Of a DNA stretch of 64,000 bases, positions 45,327 to 54,994 are shown piece after piece (within the stretch, counting starts at the first letter, position 1; every line of letters begins with the position of its first letter). A program made the position numbers and the translations under genes. Source of the DNA: Saccharicrinis sp963677245 (GTDB lineage Bacteria; Bacteroidota; Bacteroidia; Bacteroidales; Marinilabiliaceae); assembly GCA_963677245.1 (NCBI GenBank), contig OY781921.1, positions 3,782,001 to 3,846,000 on the forward strand, given 5' to 3'. The notes under the pieces were generated by a model. That model was not told the DNA's origin and did not search any database. It saw nothing but the letters and a program-made list of their open reading frames with translations.

Positions 45327-45783
45327 AATATAACTGTATAACTGTTTGTTTTTTTCAGACCGCAAAATTAAGTCTTTTACCCAATTAACCGAAGTCTTTT
45401 GGTCTTTTTAAAACCTGTTATGTAGCATGATTATCAGATAAGTATCTTTTATTGAAGAATTATTTCTTTATTGTTTTTGTTGTAATTATGTGATTGATAG
45501 AAAGATATATCCTATTGTTAATAGAACTTATAGTGCTTGGTATGAGTCAAAAAATTAGTGCTTAAACTAAATTCGTGTATAGTTTGAACAAGGTTAATAG
45601 GAACTGTATTGCAACTGGTATAATTACAATAAAAATGTATATTTGTCCTTTCTTCCATTCTCCGTTTTAAAGTCTGTTTTCTTTATAAGAACAGCAAAGA
45701 TGCTATCAAACAAATAGTCATCAATACTAGTTATATTTAGTAATTTGGGATAACTTAGTTATATATCCTGTTTTTTAACGACG
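45327..45783. other. Divergent intergenic region mutA / sigma factor
   Basis: Contains CAAAATTA at 45363-45370 (TAATTTTG on the minus strand), a -7 candidate for mutA, and TATATTTG at 45638-45645, a -7 candidate for the sigma gene with a leader of about 130 nt. Matching -33 boxes were not clear. No gene or repeat was seen. Confidence 0.45.
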
Positions 45784-46353
45784 ATGAATTTCAAGGAGGA
45801 TCATATCTTTTTACAAAAGCTGGCAGAAAAGCATATGGCTGCTTATCAGTATCTGTATGAGCAGTACTATCGCATATTGACTTTATATGCCATGAAGTTT
45901 GTTGATGATCAGAGTGTAGCTGAGGATATGGTACAGGATTTATTTATCAATATTTGGGAGCAGGGTAATACATTTATTAATATTAGTGCTTTTAAAAGCT
46001 ATCTGTATAACTCAATTCGCAATAGTGCTCTGAATCACATAAAACACCTGTCCGTTAAAGAAAAGTATGCAAAGAATATAAAAGGTAAAGACTCCGGTGT
46101 TTTTGATTTGGATTTAGAAATTGAACAACAGGAAATTTACAAGCTGGTATATCAATTGGTTGAGTCACTGCCAGACAAATGTAGGGAAGTCTTTGAACTT
46201 CATCTGCAAGGAAAAAAGAATTCAGAAATTGCAGAAGTTTTAAAAATTTCAGTGGAAACAGTTAAAACGCATAAAAAACGTGCTATAAAAAAGATAAAAA
46301 GTAAAGTTGACCCCCGGCTTTTTATGTTGTTGCTTCCTTATATTGTTAGTTGA
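45784..46353 (+). CDS. ECF RNA polymerase sigma factor
   Basis: Extracytoplasmic-function sigma factor of 189 residues, Bacteroidota SusC/FecR-associated group. Region 2 (about 20-90) includes the YEQYYRILTLYAMKFV and AEDMVQDLFINIWE segments; region 4 (about 125-180) includes SLPDKCREVFELH and the helix-turn-helix KNSEIAEVLKISVETVKTH. It precedes the FecR gene by 91 bp and would activate the SusC operon when released by the anti-sigma factor. Confidence 0.95.
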   Translation: MNFKEDHIFLQKLAEKHMAAYQYLYEQYYRILTLYAMKFVDDQSVAEDMVQDLFINIWEQGNTFINISAFKSYLYNSIRNSALNHIKHLSVKEKYAKNIKGKDSGVFDLDLEIEQQEIYKLVYQLVESLPDKCREVFELHLQGKKNSEIAEVLKISVETVKTHKKRAIKKIKSKVDPRLFMLLLPYIVS

Positions 46354-46444
46354 TTTTAAAGGTGACCCTATTTTTTTACATCTTTTTTAAAATTATTGTA
46401 CCCCTTTTTCTCCACATAGTTGTTTTAACTATAAACGGAGAAAA

Positions 46445-47581
46445 ATGGAAAGAAGAATTGTTAACAGATTAATATATGAATATCTCATAGGAGAGATTTC
46501 TGAGAGTGATCGAAAGAAGCTTGAGGATTGGGTTAATGATACTCCAGAAAATAAAGCGTTTTTTGATAAGATTAATGCTTCACAAGAAATTTCAGAGACT
46601 TTTACGGTTTATAAAAAAATCGATTATAAAAAGGCTTTTTCTGAGTTTGTATCGCATACAGGTCATAAGGTTCCGAAAATTCAACTTTCGAGTTGGTTGA
46701 AATATGCGGCAGCCATTGTATTACTGATCGCATTATCAACACCGGTTTATTATTTACTACAAAAGGATGAGGCTCCCGTTTTACCCGGTTATTCACATGC
46801 TGTATTAATAACAGAAGATGGTTCGGAAATTAACTTACAGGAAAGAGGTACTCGCGATATTGCATCCAATAATACAATAGTAGCAACAAATCTGAATGGT
46901 ACTTTATCTTATCATAATACGGCAAGTAATTCTGAAGCTAAATACAATACTATTAAAGTACCACGCGGAGGCGAGTATCGTATCACCCTTTCAGATGGAA
47001 CTAAAGTGCATATGAATTCAGAAAGTACCTTGACTTACCCCATTGCATTTAAAGGAGATACAAGAGACGTTGAGTTAAAAGGAGAAGCTTACTTTGAAAT
47101 TGCTCCGGATAAGGATAAACCATTCTATGTTTTAACCGATGAAATTAAAGTGAAACAATACGGAACAGCATTTAATGTTAAAAACAGGAAAAGTGATGTG
47201 ATTGAAGTGGTACTCATACATGGTAGCGTTAGTCTGATATCAGGAGATGATCAAAATGAGTATAAGATTAAACCATCGCAGTTGGCTTCTTATAGTAAAA
47301 GTAGTAAAGATGTTGGTGTTGAAACGGTTGATGTAGAGCCATATGTGGCATGGACTGAAGGTAAGTTTATATTTAACGATAAAACCTTAAAAGAAATAAT
47401 GGAAACACTGTCTTTGTGGTATGATGTGGATATTCATTTTGAGGACAAATCATTTGAGAAACTGCGATTTACAGGAAATATTCCAAGAAAAGAACCTATC
47501 GAGAATATTTTAAAATCAATTGAATTTACTACCGAGGTGAAAATGGAAGTGAAGAATAAAACCGTGTTTATAAACGACTAG
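46445..47581 (+). CDS. FecR-family anti-sigma factor
   Basis: Inner-membrane anti-sigma protein, 378 residues. The N-terminal cytoplasmic part (1-80) binds the sigma factor; one transmembrane helix near residues 82-104 (LKYAAAIVLLIALSTPVYYLL-like); the periplasmic part holds the FecR core (VPRGGEYRITLSDGTKVHMNS and KGEAYFEIA) and a C-terminal DUF4974-like domain (FNDKTLKEIMETLSLWYDV). It receives a signal from the STN domain of the SusC-like transporter 38 bp downstream. Confidence 0.95.
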   Translation: MERRIVNRLIYEYLIGEISESDRKKLEDWVNDTPENKAFFDKINASQEISETFTVYKKIDYKKAFSEFVSHTGHKVPKIQLSSWLKYAAAIVLLIALSTPVYYLLQKDEAPVLPGYSHAVLITEDGSEINLQERGTRDIASNNTIVATNLNGTLSYHNTASNSEAKYNTIKVPRGGEYRITLSDGTKVHMNSESTLTYPIAFKGDTRDVELKGEAYFEIAPDKDKPFYVLTDEIKVKQYGTAFNVKNRKSDVIEVVLIHGSVSLISGDDQNEYKIKPSQLASYSKSSKDVGVETVDVEPYVAWTEGKFIFNDKTLKEIMETLSLWYDVDIHFEDKSFEKLRFTGNIPRKEPIENILKSIEFTTEVKMEVKNKTVFIND

Positions 47582-47618
47582 GTTTAGTGTTAGTAATTAA
47601 TAAAGAATGAGATAAAGT

Positions 47619-50600
47619 ATGGAATTAAAGATTATGTATAGGGTTTGTAAAATCTCGTTTTTGGTTCTTTTTCTATTCGGAATAATACCTGTTGTTGAAG
47701 GGCAGGATGCTGATAGAAAAATATCATTGAATTTAAAAGAAGCCACGGTAAAAGAACTGTTTGATGAAATACAAAATCAGACGGATTATAGCTTTGTATA
47801 CAATACGAAGGATACCGTTTATATTAAGCCGATTACCATAAAGGCAGTGAATAAGTCGGTTCGTTATATTTTGGATAAGGTATTTAAGGAGAGTAGCTTC
47901 GTTTATCAGATTGAGGGTACCATTATTGGCATTAAGTATAAGCCTATTGCTGATGCAAAAGTACCTCAGGCAAATACGATTTATGAAGAAAAGAAAGTTA
48001 CCGGCGTTATTACGGATAATAAAGAGCAACCCATACCTGGAGTAAATATCTGGATAAAAGGTACACGCAGAGGTGTAGTCTCTAATGAAGATGGAATGTT
48101 TACCCTGGATGTTCCAACTGATACAACTTACTTTATTCGCTTTTCTTTTTTAGGAATGAAAACACAGGATTTAGAATATACCGGTCAGGCGATTCTTATA
48201 GTGGAAATGGAAGAGGAAATGTCAGAACTGGATGAAGTTGCTGTGGTGGGAAACGGAATGTTTACTCGTAAAACAGAGACTTTTACGGGGTCCGTTGTTT
48301 CATATGGTAAAAATGAGTTGAAAAAAGTAAGTAACCAAAACATACTGGTTAGCTTACAAACTCTTGATCCGGCTTTTTCTATTGTGGAGAACGTTGAGTT
48401 TGGTAGTGATCCCAACAGAATGCCTGAAATTCAATTGCGAGGACCTACAAGTTTAAATGTAGATATTGAAGGTGAATATGAAACATCTCCCAATCAACCA
48501 CTTTTTATATTGAATGGCTTCGAAACCTCAATGGAGAAAGTGTATGATATGGACATGAATCTGGTTAGCAGTATTACCATATTAAAGGATGCTGCTGCCA
48601 AAGCAGTTTATGGTTCAAAGGCAGCTAATGGAGTGGTGGTTATTGAAACAGTTCAGCCGGAGCAAGGAAAACTCAGAGCAAGTTATAATGGTAGTTTGGA
48701 TATTACAGTTCCTGATTTAAATTCATATAATGTGACCAATGCCAGCGAAAAATTGCAAGCTGAAGTTCTGGCTGGAAAATACACTTCTTCAAATGCATAT
48801 ACTCAGGCGCAATTGACCGAAGAATATAATGAATTGTATAAAGAGATTGCAAGAGGTGTAGATACCTATTGGATGGCAAAACCTCTAAGATTAGGAGTGG
48901 GGCAAAAACATAGTTTGTATTTGGATGGAGGTGATGAGGCTATGCGTTATTCCGGGAGTTTGAGCTATAACAATATTGCGGGTGTTATGAAAGGTTCTAA
49001 CAGAACAACCATAAGCGGTAATGTTACTTTATCATACAGGTATAAAAACCTGATTTTTAGAAACAATTTAACAATAGATGATAATGTTGCTAAAAATTCA
49101 CCATATGGTTCTTTCTCCGATTATTCCTTAATGAATCCTTATTACAGAATTCGTAATGAATCCGGAGCTTTAATAAAGGAATATGATAATGGGGTTTACA
49201 ATCCATTGTACAATGCCGGATTAAATATTAAAGACCAAAATACATATACATTAATAACAGAGAATTTTTATGGAGAGTGGAATATTAAAAAGAACTTAAA
49301 AATTACCGGACGAGTTGGTTTCTCAAAAAACTTAAGCGAAACGGATGTTTTTAAACCGGCATCACATACGGATTATGCAAATGTTTCACCTACTTCGAGC
49401 GATTACCTTTTGCGTGGACAATACACCAAAGCAAACGCCAAAAGTATTAATCTAACGACTAACTGGGGAGTATCGTATTCTATTGAAAAAGGTAAGCATC
49501 TATTATACACAAACTTATTATATAACCTGGAAGAAGCAATTAGTGAATCAAGCGGTATGACGGCAGTGGGGTTCCCTTCAGATAAAATGGACTACATTTC
49601 TTTTGGCAGCCAGTATGTATCTGGTGGAAGTCCTTCTGGTAGTGAAAGTACTGTGCGTAATGTTGGTATTATTGGTTCTTTTAACTATTCGTATGATAAT
49701 CGTTTTTTGGCAGATGCTTCTTATCGTCTGAATGGTTCTTCAATGTTTGGTGCCAAAGAGCGATGGGGTAATTTCTGGTCTGTTGGTTTGGGTTGGAATC
49801 TTCATCAGGAAGGCTTTGTGCAGGAGATGGAATGGATTAACCTTTTTAAGTTAAGAGCATCATTGGGTTATACTGGTTCTCAAAATTTTAACTCATACCA
49901 GGCCATTTCTACTTATTCGTACCTGACGAATAAAACATATAATGGCGATATGGGAATTGTGTTGTTGGGCTTAGCAAATGATCATTTAAAGTGGCAACAG
50001 GTTTATGATCGAAATGCTGGTGCCGATATAGCTCTTTTTAAGAATGCTTTATCACTACGAGCAGATGTGTATAAATCAACTACTACCAACTTATTAACTG
50101 ATGTAACCTTGCCGCCATCTGCTGGATTTTCATCTTACCGAGAAAATTTAGGTGAAACACAAAATCAGGGTTTTGAATTAAGCTTTAATTACAGGGCGTG
50201 GTCTAAACCGTCAACAAGAAGTTCTTTGAATGTTTTTTTAAATGTGAGTCATAACACAAATAAAATATCCAAAATATCAGATGCTTTAAAGAAGCTAAAT
50301 GAAGTTCAGGATCAGCAAAAAGAAGAGTATGGAGAGACTGACGAAGAAATAGCATCGCAGCAATCACCATCTATCAGATTTGAAGAAGGACAGAGCATGA
50401 CTGCCATTTGGGCTGTTCGTTCAAAAGGTATTGATCCCATTACAGGACAAGAAGTATTCCTGAAAAAAGACGGAACAACTACCTTCGAATGGAGTGCTGC
50501 TGATCAGGTAGTAGTGGGTGATGAAACGCCGAAATTCAGAGGAAACATAGGAGGAAATATTCGTCATAAGGGATTTGATTTGAATATGGTGTTTACATAC

Positions 50601-50984
50601 AGACTGGGAGGACAAACTTATAATTCAACCTTGGTAAATAAGGTAGAAAATGTAGATGTTTTAAATAATAATGTGGATAAAAGGGTTTTAACAGATAGAT
50701 GGAATACGCCAGGAGTGCCTGCGAAGTATAAAAGCATTATGGACTATTCTACTACTAAACCAACATCGCGCTTTGTAGAGGATTTAAATGAACTGATTTT
50801 TTCATCGGTGAATATTGCCTATGATTTCTCAGAAATGAAATGGGTGAAAAACAGCCCTTTTGATTATGTGCGCTTAGCTTTTAACATGAATGATATTGGA
50901 AGATTAAGTACGGTTAAGCAGGAGTATGGTCTTTCTTATCCAAGAGCGAGAGTGTTTTCATTTTCATTACAATCAAGATTTTAA
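47619..50984 (+). CDS. SusC/RagA-like TonB-dependent transporter with STN domain
   Basis: Outer-membrane importer of 1,121 residues. Order: signal peptide, an STN signalling domain (about 30-110, LNLKEATVKELFDEIQNQ), a carboxypeptidase-D-like insert (about 128-205, GVITDNKEQPIPGVNIWIKG), TonB plug with PLFILNGFE and AAAKAVYGSKAANGV, then the beta-barrel ending FSFSLQSRF with terminal Phe. The STN domain with upstream sigma and FecR shows cell-surface signalling. The ligand is not evident: there are no polysaccharide-degrading genes directly adjoining. Confidence 0.96.
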   Translation: MELKIMYRVCKISFLVLFLFGIIPVVEGQDADRKISLNLKEATVKELFDEIQNQTDYSFVYNTKDTVYIKPITIKAVNKSVRYILDKVFKESSFVYQIEGTIIGIKYKPIADAKVPQANTIYEEKKVTGVITDNKEQPIPGVNIWIKGTRRGVVSNEDGMFTLDVPTDTTYFIRFSFLGMKTQDLEYTGQAILIVEMEEEMSELDEVAVVGNGMFTRKTETFTGSVVSYGKNELKKVSNQNILVSLQTLDPAFSIVENVEFGSDPNRMPEIQLRGPTSLNVDIEGEYETSPNQPLFILNGFETSMEKVYDMDMNLVSSITILKDAAAKAVYGSKAANGVVVIETVQPEQGKLRASYNGSLDITVPDLNSYNVTNASEKLQAEVLAGKYTSSNAYTQAQLTEEYNELYKEIARGVDTYWMAKPLRLGVGQKHSLYLDGGDEAMRYSGSLSYNNIAGVMKGSNRTTISGNVTLSYRYKNLIFRNNLTIDDNVAKNSPYGSFSDYSLMNPYYRIRNESGALIKEYDNGVYNPLYNAGLNIKDQNTYTLITENFYGEWNIKKNLKITGRVGFSKNLSETDVFKPASHTDYANVSPTSSDYLLRGQYTKANAKSINLTTNWGVSYSIEKGKHLLYTNLLYNLEEAISESSGMTAVGFPSDKMDYISFGSQYVSGGSPSGSESTVRNVGIIGSFNYSYDNRFLADASYRLNGSSMFGAKERWGNFWSVGLGWNLHQEGFVQEMEWINLFKLRASLGYTGSQNFNSYQAISTYSYLTNKTYNGDMGIVLLGLANDHLKWQQVYDRNAGADIALFKNALSLRADVYKSTTTNLLTDVTLPPSAGFSSYRENLGETQNQGFELSFNYRAWSKPSTRSSLNVFLNVSHNTNKISKISDALKKLNEVQDQQKEEYGETDEEIASQQSPSIRFEEGQSMTAIWAVRSKGIDPITGQEVFLKKDGTTTFEWSAADQVVVGDETPKFRGNIGGNIRHKGFDLNMVFTYRLGGQTYNSTLVNKVENVDVLNNNVDKRVLTDRWNTPGVPAKYKSIMDYSTTKPTSRFVEDLNELIFSSVNIAYDFSEMKWVKNSPFDYVRLAFNMNDIGRLSTVKQEYGLSYPRARVFSFSLQSRF

Positions 50985-50996
50985 AAAAGGATAACT

Positions 50997-52466
50997 ATGA
51001 ACAAATATTATATCATCATAAGCAGTCTTGTTGTGCTTCTCTTTCTTAGTTCCTGTGAGGAGTGGCTGGATGTGAGTCCGAAAACAGAAATTAAATCGGA
51101 CGATAATTTTGCCAGCGAGCAAGGCTTTAAAGATGCTTTAACAGGTGTTTACTTGTTAATGACGGATGGTTCACTTTATGGTCGTGAGTTATCCTTTGGA
51201 ATGACCGATGTGTTGGCCCAGTACTATACGGGTATTTATCAAACGTCGCATGCTTATTATCATCCTTACAACTTCGACTATACCAATGACGCAAGTGTGG
51301 CTGTCATCAACAGTGTATGGTCAAATATGTATAATGCTATTGCCAATGTAAATGAACTTATTGCGCAAATAGAGCAAGCAGATAAAAGTCTTTTTACTGG
51401 TCGTAATTACGATTTAATTAAAGGAGAAGCCTATGGTTTAAGAGCTTTCCTTCATTTTGATCTGCTTCGTTTATTTGGGCCATCTTTTGCCAGCGATGCC
51501 AATGGTACTGCTATTCCGTATGTTACCAACGTAAGTACTAGCGTAACGCAAACAGCAACCGTTCAGCAAGTGTTAGAAAAAGCCTTGAGTGATTTAGAAA
51601 TGGCTGAAAACAGCTTGCTGATTGATCCTGTAATAGATGGGAACGATTCTGGATCTGCTTTTGATGAGACTTATGAACGCGATCGTTTTTATAAGTTTAA
51701 CTATTATGCTGTAAAGTTATTGCAGGCAAGAGCCTATCTGTATATGAATGATTATACAAAGGCACAGGAAGCTGCTCGGGTTATTATCGATCAAAATTAT
51801 TTTACATGGACGCCGGAAACAGAGATTACAACTTCAGATGAAGATGAAAGAAACTTTGTTTTCTCTGAAGAACTAATTTTTGCTCTATATGATAGTAACT
51901 TAAGAGATAGCTATAACAGTTATTTTACAGGAGATCAGGGTTTATATACGCTGGATGAAAACTACGAAGGTATTTACGAATTGCATAAGGCAGGTTATTA
52001 TGGCGATTATCGATATACCTACTTAACTAAGTTATTAACGGATGTTGATATTCGTTTTTCTACCAAGTTAAAACAACCAGGAGGCAGTACTGGAGCTTTC
52101 TTATATCGTATGCCTTTAATGAGAATTAGTGAGGCCTACTATATTGCTGCAGAATGTGCCAATCAGTCAAGCTTGGGAGCCGAGGCAGTTGCCTATCTAA
52201 ATACAGTTCGACTTCATCGGAATTTGCCGGATGAGTTATCAGAAAGCATATCGCAAGCTGAAATTACAGAAGAAATTTATAAAGAGTACACAAAGGAGTT
52301 TATGTGCGAAGGGCAATTGTTCTTTTATTTCAAAAGATTGAATAAGGAATTTATTCCTGTGCCTTCAGTGAGTAATGGGTCTTTGAGTTATTCTTATGTA
52401 TCACCTAATTACATTCTCCCATTGCCGGATGATGAAATTGAATATGGAGGACGAAGCAATGAGTAA
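50997..52466 (+). CDS. SusD/RagB-like surface lipoprotein
   Basis: Ligand-binding lipoprotein that caps the SusC barrel, 489 residues. Lipobox LFLSSC with lipidated Cys near residue 20, then EEWLDVSPKTEI, the usual SusD opening. TPR-like helices with KGEAYGLRAFLHFDLLRLFG near residue 145 and RMPLMRISEAYYIAAEC-type sequence in the C-terminal half are family hallmarks. It starts 12 bp after SusC and overlaps the next gene by 8 bp. Confidence 0.95.
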   Translation: MNKYYIIISSLVVLLFLSSCEEWLDVSPKTEIKSDDNFASEQGFKDALTGVYLLMTDGSLYGRELSFGMTDVLAQYYTGIYQTSHAYYHPYNFDYTNDASVAVINSVWSNMYNAIANVNELIAQIEQADKSLFTGRNYDLIKGEAYGLRAFLHFDLLRLFGPSFASDANGTAIPYVTNVSTSVTQTATVQQVLEKALSDLEMAENSLLIDPVIDGNDSGSAFDETYERDRFYKFNYYAVKLLQARAYLYMNDYTKAQEAARVIIDQNYFTWTPETEITTSDEDERNFVFSEELIFALYDSNLRDSYNSYFTGDQGLYTLDENYEGIYELHKAGYYGDYRYTYLTKLLTDVDIRFSTKLKQPGGSTGAFLYRMPLMRISEAYYIAAECANQSSLGAEAVAYLNTVRLHRNLPDELSESISQAEITEEIYKEYTKEFMCEGQLFFYFKRLNKEFIPVPSVSNGSLSYSYVSPNYILPLPDDEIEYGGRSNE

Positions 52467-53217
52467 GTTAATGACATTCATTTTACCACTAATCTTAGGT
52501 TTACTAATGGCTTCTTGTGAAGAAAACGAAGTCATGGATTACGAGTTAGATGGGAAAGTATATTTCTACGAACGATCTGTTATTAATACGGTAGAAACCA
52601 GAGTTACAGAAAAGAACTATTCTTTTGCGCTGCAAAATTCGGCTTTAATGACAGATACTTTTTTTATAAAAGTGAAGTTGATGGGAAATGTTACCGATGT
52701 AGACCGAACCTTTAAAGCAAATGTAATTCCTGAAGAGAGTACTGCGGAGGAAGGTGTGCACTATCAATTATTAACAGGAGTAATGGAAGCGAATACGTAT
52801 GAATCTTACTTGCCTGTGGTTTTGTTCAGAACAGAGGATATGCAGGAGGAAGCGGTACATATTGAGCTTGAGCTAACGGATGATGGAGATTTGGGTGCTG
52901 GTAATGCTGATGACTTGAACTTTACCTTAACCTGGGGCGACATTCTGTTAAAACCTGAACATTGGCCAAGCTACTTCTTTGGCGAATACAGCGCCAATAA
53001 ATATCAGTTTGCGATAGATATTTTAGGATTAACTGACTGGCCGCAAGCAGAGAGGGTTACAACAGGGCCGGAAGAAGGCATTTATACCTTATCAGAGATT
53101 CAGGGTTTTGTGAATACGCTAAAAGAGGCATACGAAAAATACAGAGAAGAAAATGGACCTATCTATGTAGATGATGAGGCTGAAATATTGGAGGAAATAT
53201 ACTATGGTTCGAAATAG
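52459..53217 (+). CDS. DUF4843-family lipoprotein
   Basis: Exported lipoprotein of 252 residues starting at ATG 52459, which has GGAGG about 9 bases upstream (52447 region) and overlaps the SusD stop. Lipobox LLMASC. The mature region starts DYELDGKVYFYERS and contains a beta-sandwich like DUF4843 proteins, which commonly follow SusD in Bacteroidota loci. It may help bind the ligand at the surface. The C-terminus is charged and helical. Confidence 0.82.
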   Translation: MSKLMTFILPLILGLLMASCEENEVMDYELDGKVYFYERSVINTVETRVTEKNYSFALQNSALMTDTFFIKVKLMGNVTDVDRTFKANVIPEESTAEEGVHYQLLTGVMEANTYESYLPVVLFRTEDMQEEAVHIELELTDDGDLGAGNADDLNFTLTWGDILLKPEHWPSYFFGEYSANKYQFAIDILGLTDWPQAERVTTGPEEGIYTLSEIQGFVNTLKEAYEKYREENGPIYVDDEAEILEEIYYGSK

Positions 53218-54892
53218 CAGTGCATTGAAAATGAAAGCAATCATTATGAAAAATAGCAGTAAACTTATACTGACATCATTAATCATGTTGGTGTTTCATG
53301 CCTGTTATAATGATGAGGGTAATTATGATTACAAAGATATCAATGAGGTATACGTAGATACTGTGGATAGTAAAACTTCATTTACTATTGATCAATTCGA
53401 TACCTTAAGCATTCATCCGGATGTAAAATTTACTATCGATCAATTAGGAGAAGATGATCTATCTTATAAGTGGGTTATTTATTCAGATGCTTGGAGTAAA
53501 GATGAAAGTTATGCAGAGGAATTGTCTTCTGAAAAGAACCTGAATGTTCAAATTACACAGGAGCCGGATGATGATGAATATGCTGTGATGCTGTATATTA
53601 CCAATGAGCAAAACAACACGGTATCTCAGTTTAAGTACAGTGTAAATATCTTACCAAGTGTGGTTTCCGGTTGGATGGTTTTACACACTGACGAAAATGG
53701 ACAAAGCGACCTTGATTATATTGCCACAACTAATGCTGTTCCAACTTTAGATACAATAAAGTGGCTGCGTAATGTGTACTCTGCCATGAATGGAAATAAG
53801 ATTATTGGTGAGCCTCAATTTGTTTCAGCTATTCGTGAAAACAGTTCGGTTATCGACTATGTATATGTAGCAACAGATCAGCAGTTTTTACAATTGGGTG
53901 GAACTGATTTTCAATTATTAAATCAGGATCTAGATTTATTTAAAGTTACTCCGGATTTCATTGCGCCGCAGTTTATTGGGCGTGGCGGATTTTGTCATTA
54001 TGTGAGTCTGTTGATTAATAACGGGCAGGTTCAAAACATCAATAATCAGGCATCGCAGCAATGGGATGTTCAGTTTTCTCGTTCACTTTCTACAAGTAGT
54101 AGTCTTGAAGGAGATATTGATATGGCACCTTATGCTTATTTTTCAGATGGTTGTGCTGCCAATACGGTAGGTCAGGCAGGTGTAATGTACGATCAACTGA
54201 ATCAACGTTTCGTGCGTCTCGAGTTTTCATTCTGGGAAGAGGCTTCTGTTATTCCTTTTCCGGAGCAAACCAGTACTAAATTTGATGTGAATAATATAGG
54301 TAAGGAATTGTTATTCTTTGAAAAAGGATATAACGGACATGCTTTTGCTGTATTTACAGATGGTACAAGTCGTGAATTATATCGTGTCGATTTTAATAAA
54401 TCCAATCCTTTATATGATGAAAACGGAGATCCATATGAGAATGAGGCAATTCATAACCTCGCCGTAAATACTTATGACCTGAGTGAACTGCCGGAAATTT
54501 ACGACGCAAAGCATTATGCTTGTGGTCCTTTGGGTAATTTCTTTTTGTATGCATCCGACAACAATATATATACCTATAGCTATGCCGCTTCTAAAAAAGT
54601 AGCCACTCTTATTAATGATCCTTTCCCCGAAGGAGAGGTCATTACTTCTATGAAAATATATAACACCGATTGGTTTTATCCTTTGGATGATGTGAATGCC
54701 ACTTTACTCTATGTGGCTACCTGGAATGGAACAGAAGGCAAGTTGTATGAATTTAAAATTAACAGAGCTTCCGGACGATTAAATAATAAGGAAGAAATTG
54801 ATGGTGTCATCAATACAAAGTTGCCTACTAGTGTATTTACCGGTTTTGGTAGAATTGAAGATATGTGTGTAAAACTGGAGGGTTTGGACTAA
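53204..54892 (+). CDS. PKD-like family lipoprotein
   Basis: Exported protein of 562 residues. ATG 53204 follows GGAGG at 53190 with normal spacing and overlaps the previous gene by 14 bp; the ATGs at 53231 and 53246 are alternatives that would shorten the leader. Lipobox MLVFHAC precedes NDEGNYDYKDINEV, the standard start of the PKD-like family found next to SusC/SusD and DUF4843. The remaining region resembles a propeller or beta-rich binding domain. Function is not established. Confidence 0.85.
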   Translation: MVRNSSALKMKAIIMKNSSKLILTSLIMLVFHACYNDEGNYDYKDINEVYVDTVDSKTSFTIDQFDTLSIHPDVKFTIDQLGEDDLSYKWVIYSDAWSKDESYAEELSSEKNLNVQITQEPDDDEYAVMLYITNEQNNTVSQFKYSVNILPSVVSGWMVLHTDENGQSDLDYIATTNAVPTLDTIKWLRNVYSAMNGNKIIGEPQFVSAIRENSSVIDYVYVATDQQFLQLGGTDFQLLNQDLDLFKVTPDFIAPQFIGRGGFCHYVSLLINNGQVQNINNQASQQWDVQFSRSLSTSSSLEGDIDMAPYAYFSDGCAANTVGQAGVMYDQLNQRFVRLEFSFWEEASVIPFPEQTSTKFDVNNIGKELLFFEKGYNGHAFAVFTDGTSRELYRVDFNKSNPLYDENGDPYENEAIHNLAVNTYDLSELPEIYDAKHYACGPLGNFFLYASDNNIYTYSYAASKKVATLINDPFPEGEVITSMKIYNTDWFYPLDDVNATLLYVATWNGTEGKLYEFKINRASGRLNNKEEIDGVINTKLPTSVFTGFGRIEDMCVKLEGLD

Positions 54893-54994
54893 AAAAATAA
54901 AACGCAAAAAAGTATTTATAAACAAGATGATTCGTTCAAAATGATGTTTGATGTATTTCATTCATCCTGGTCGTTAACATGCAAAATTAAAGAC

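Noticed and set aside
45327..45365. Extended start for the methylmalonyl-CoA mutase small subunit
   Set aside because: It relies on TTG, adds 13 atypical residues and overlaps the likely -7 promoter box.
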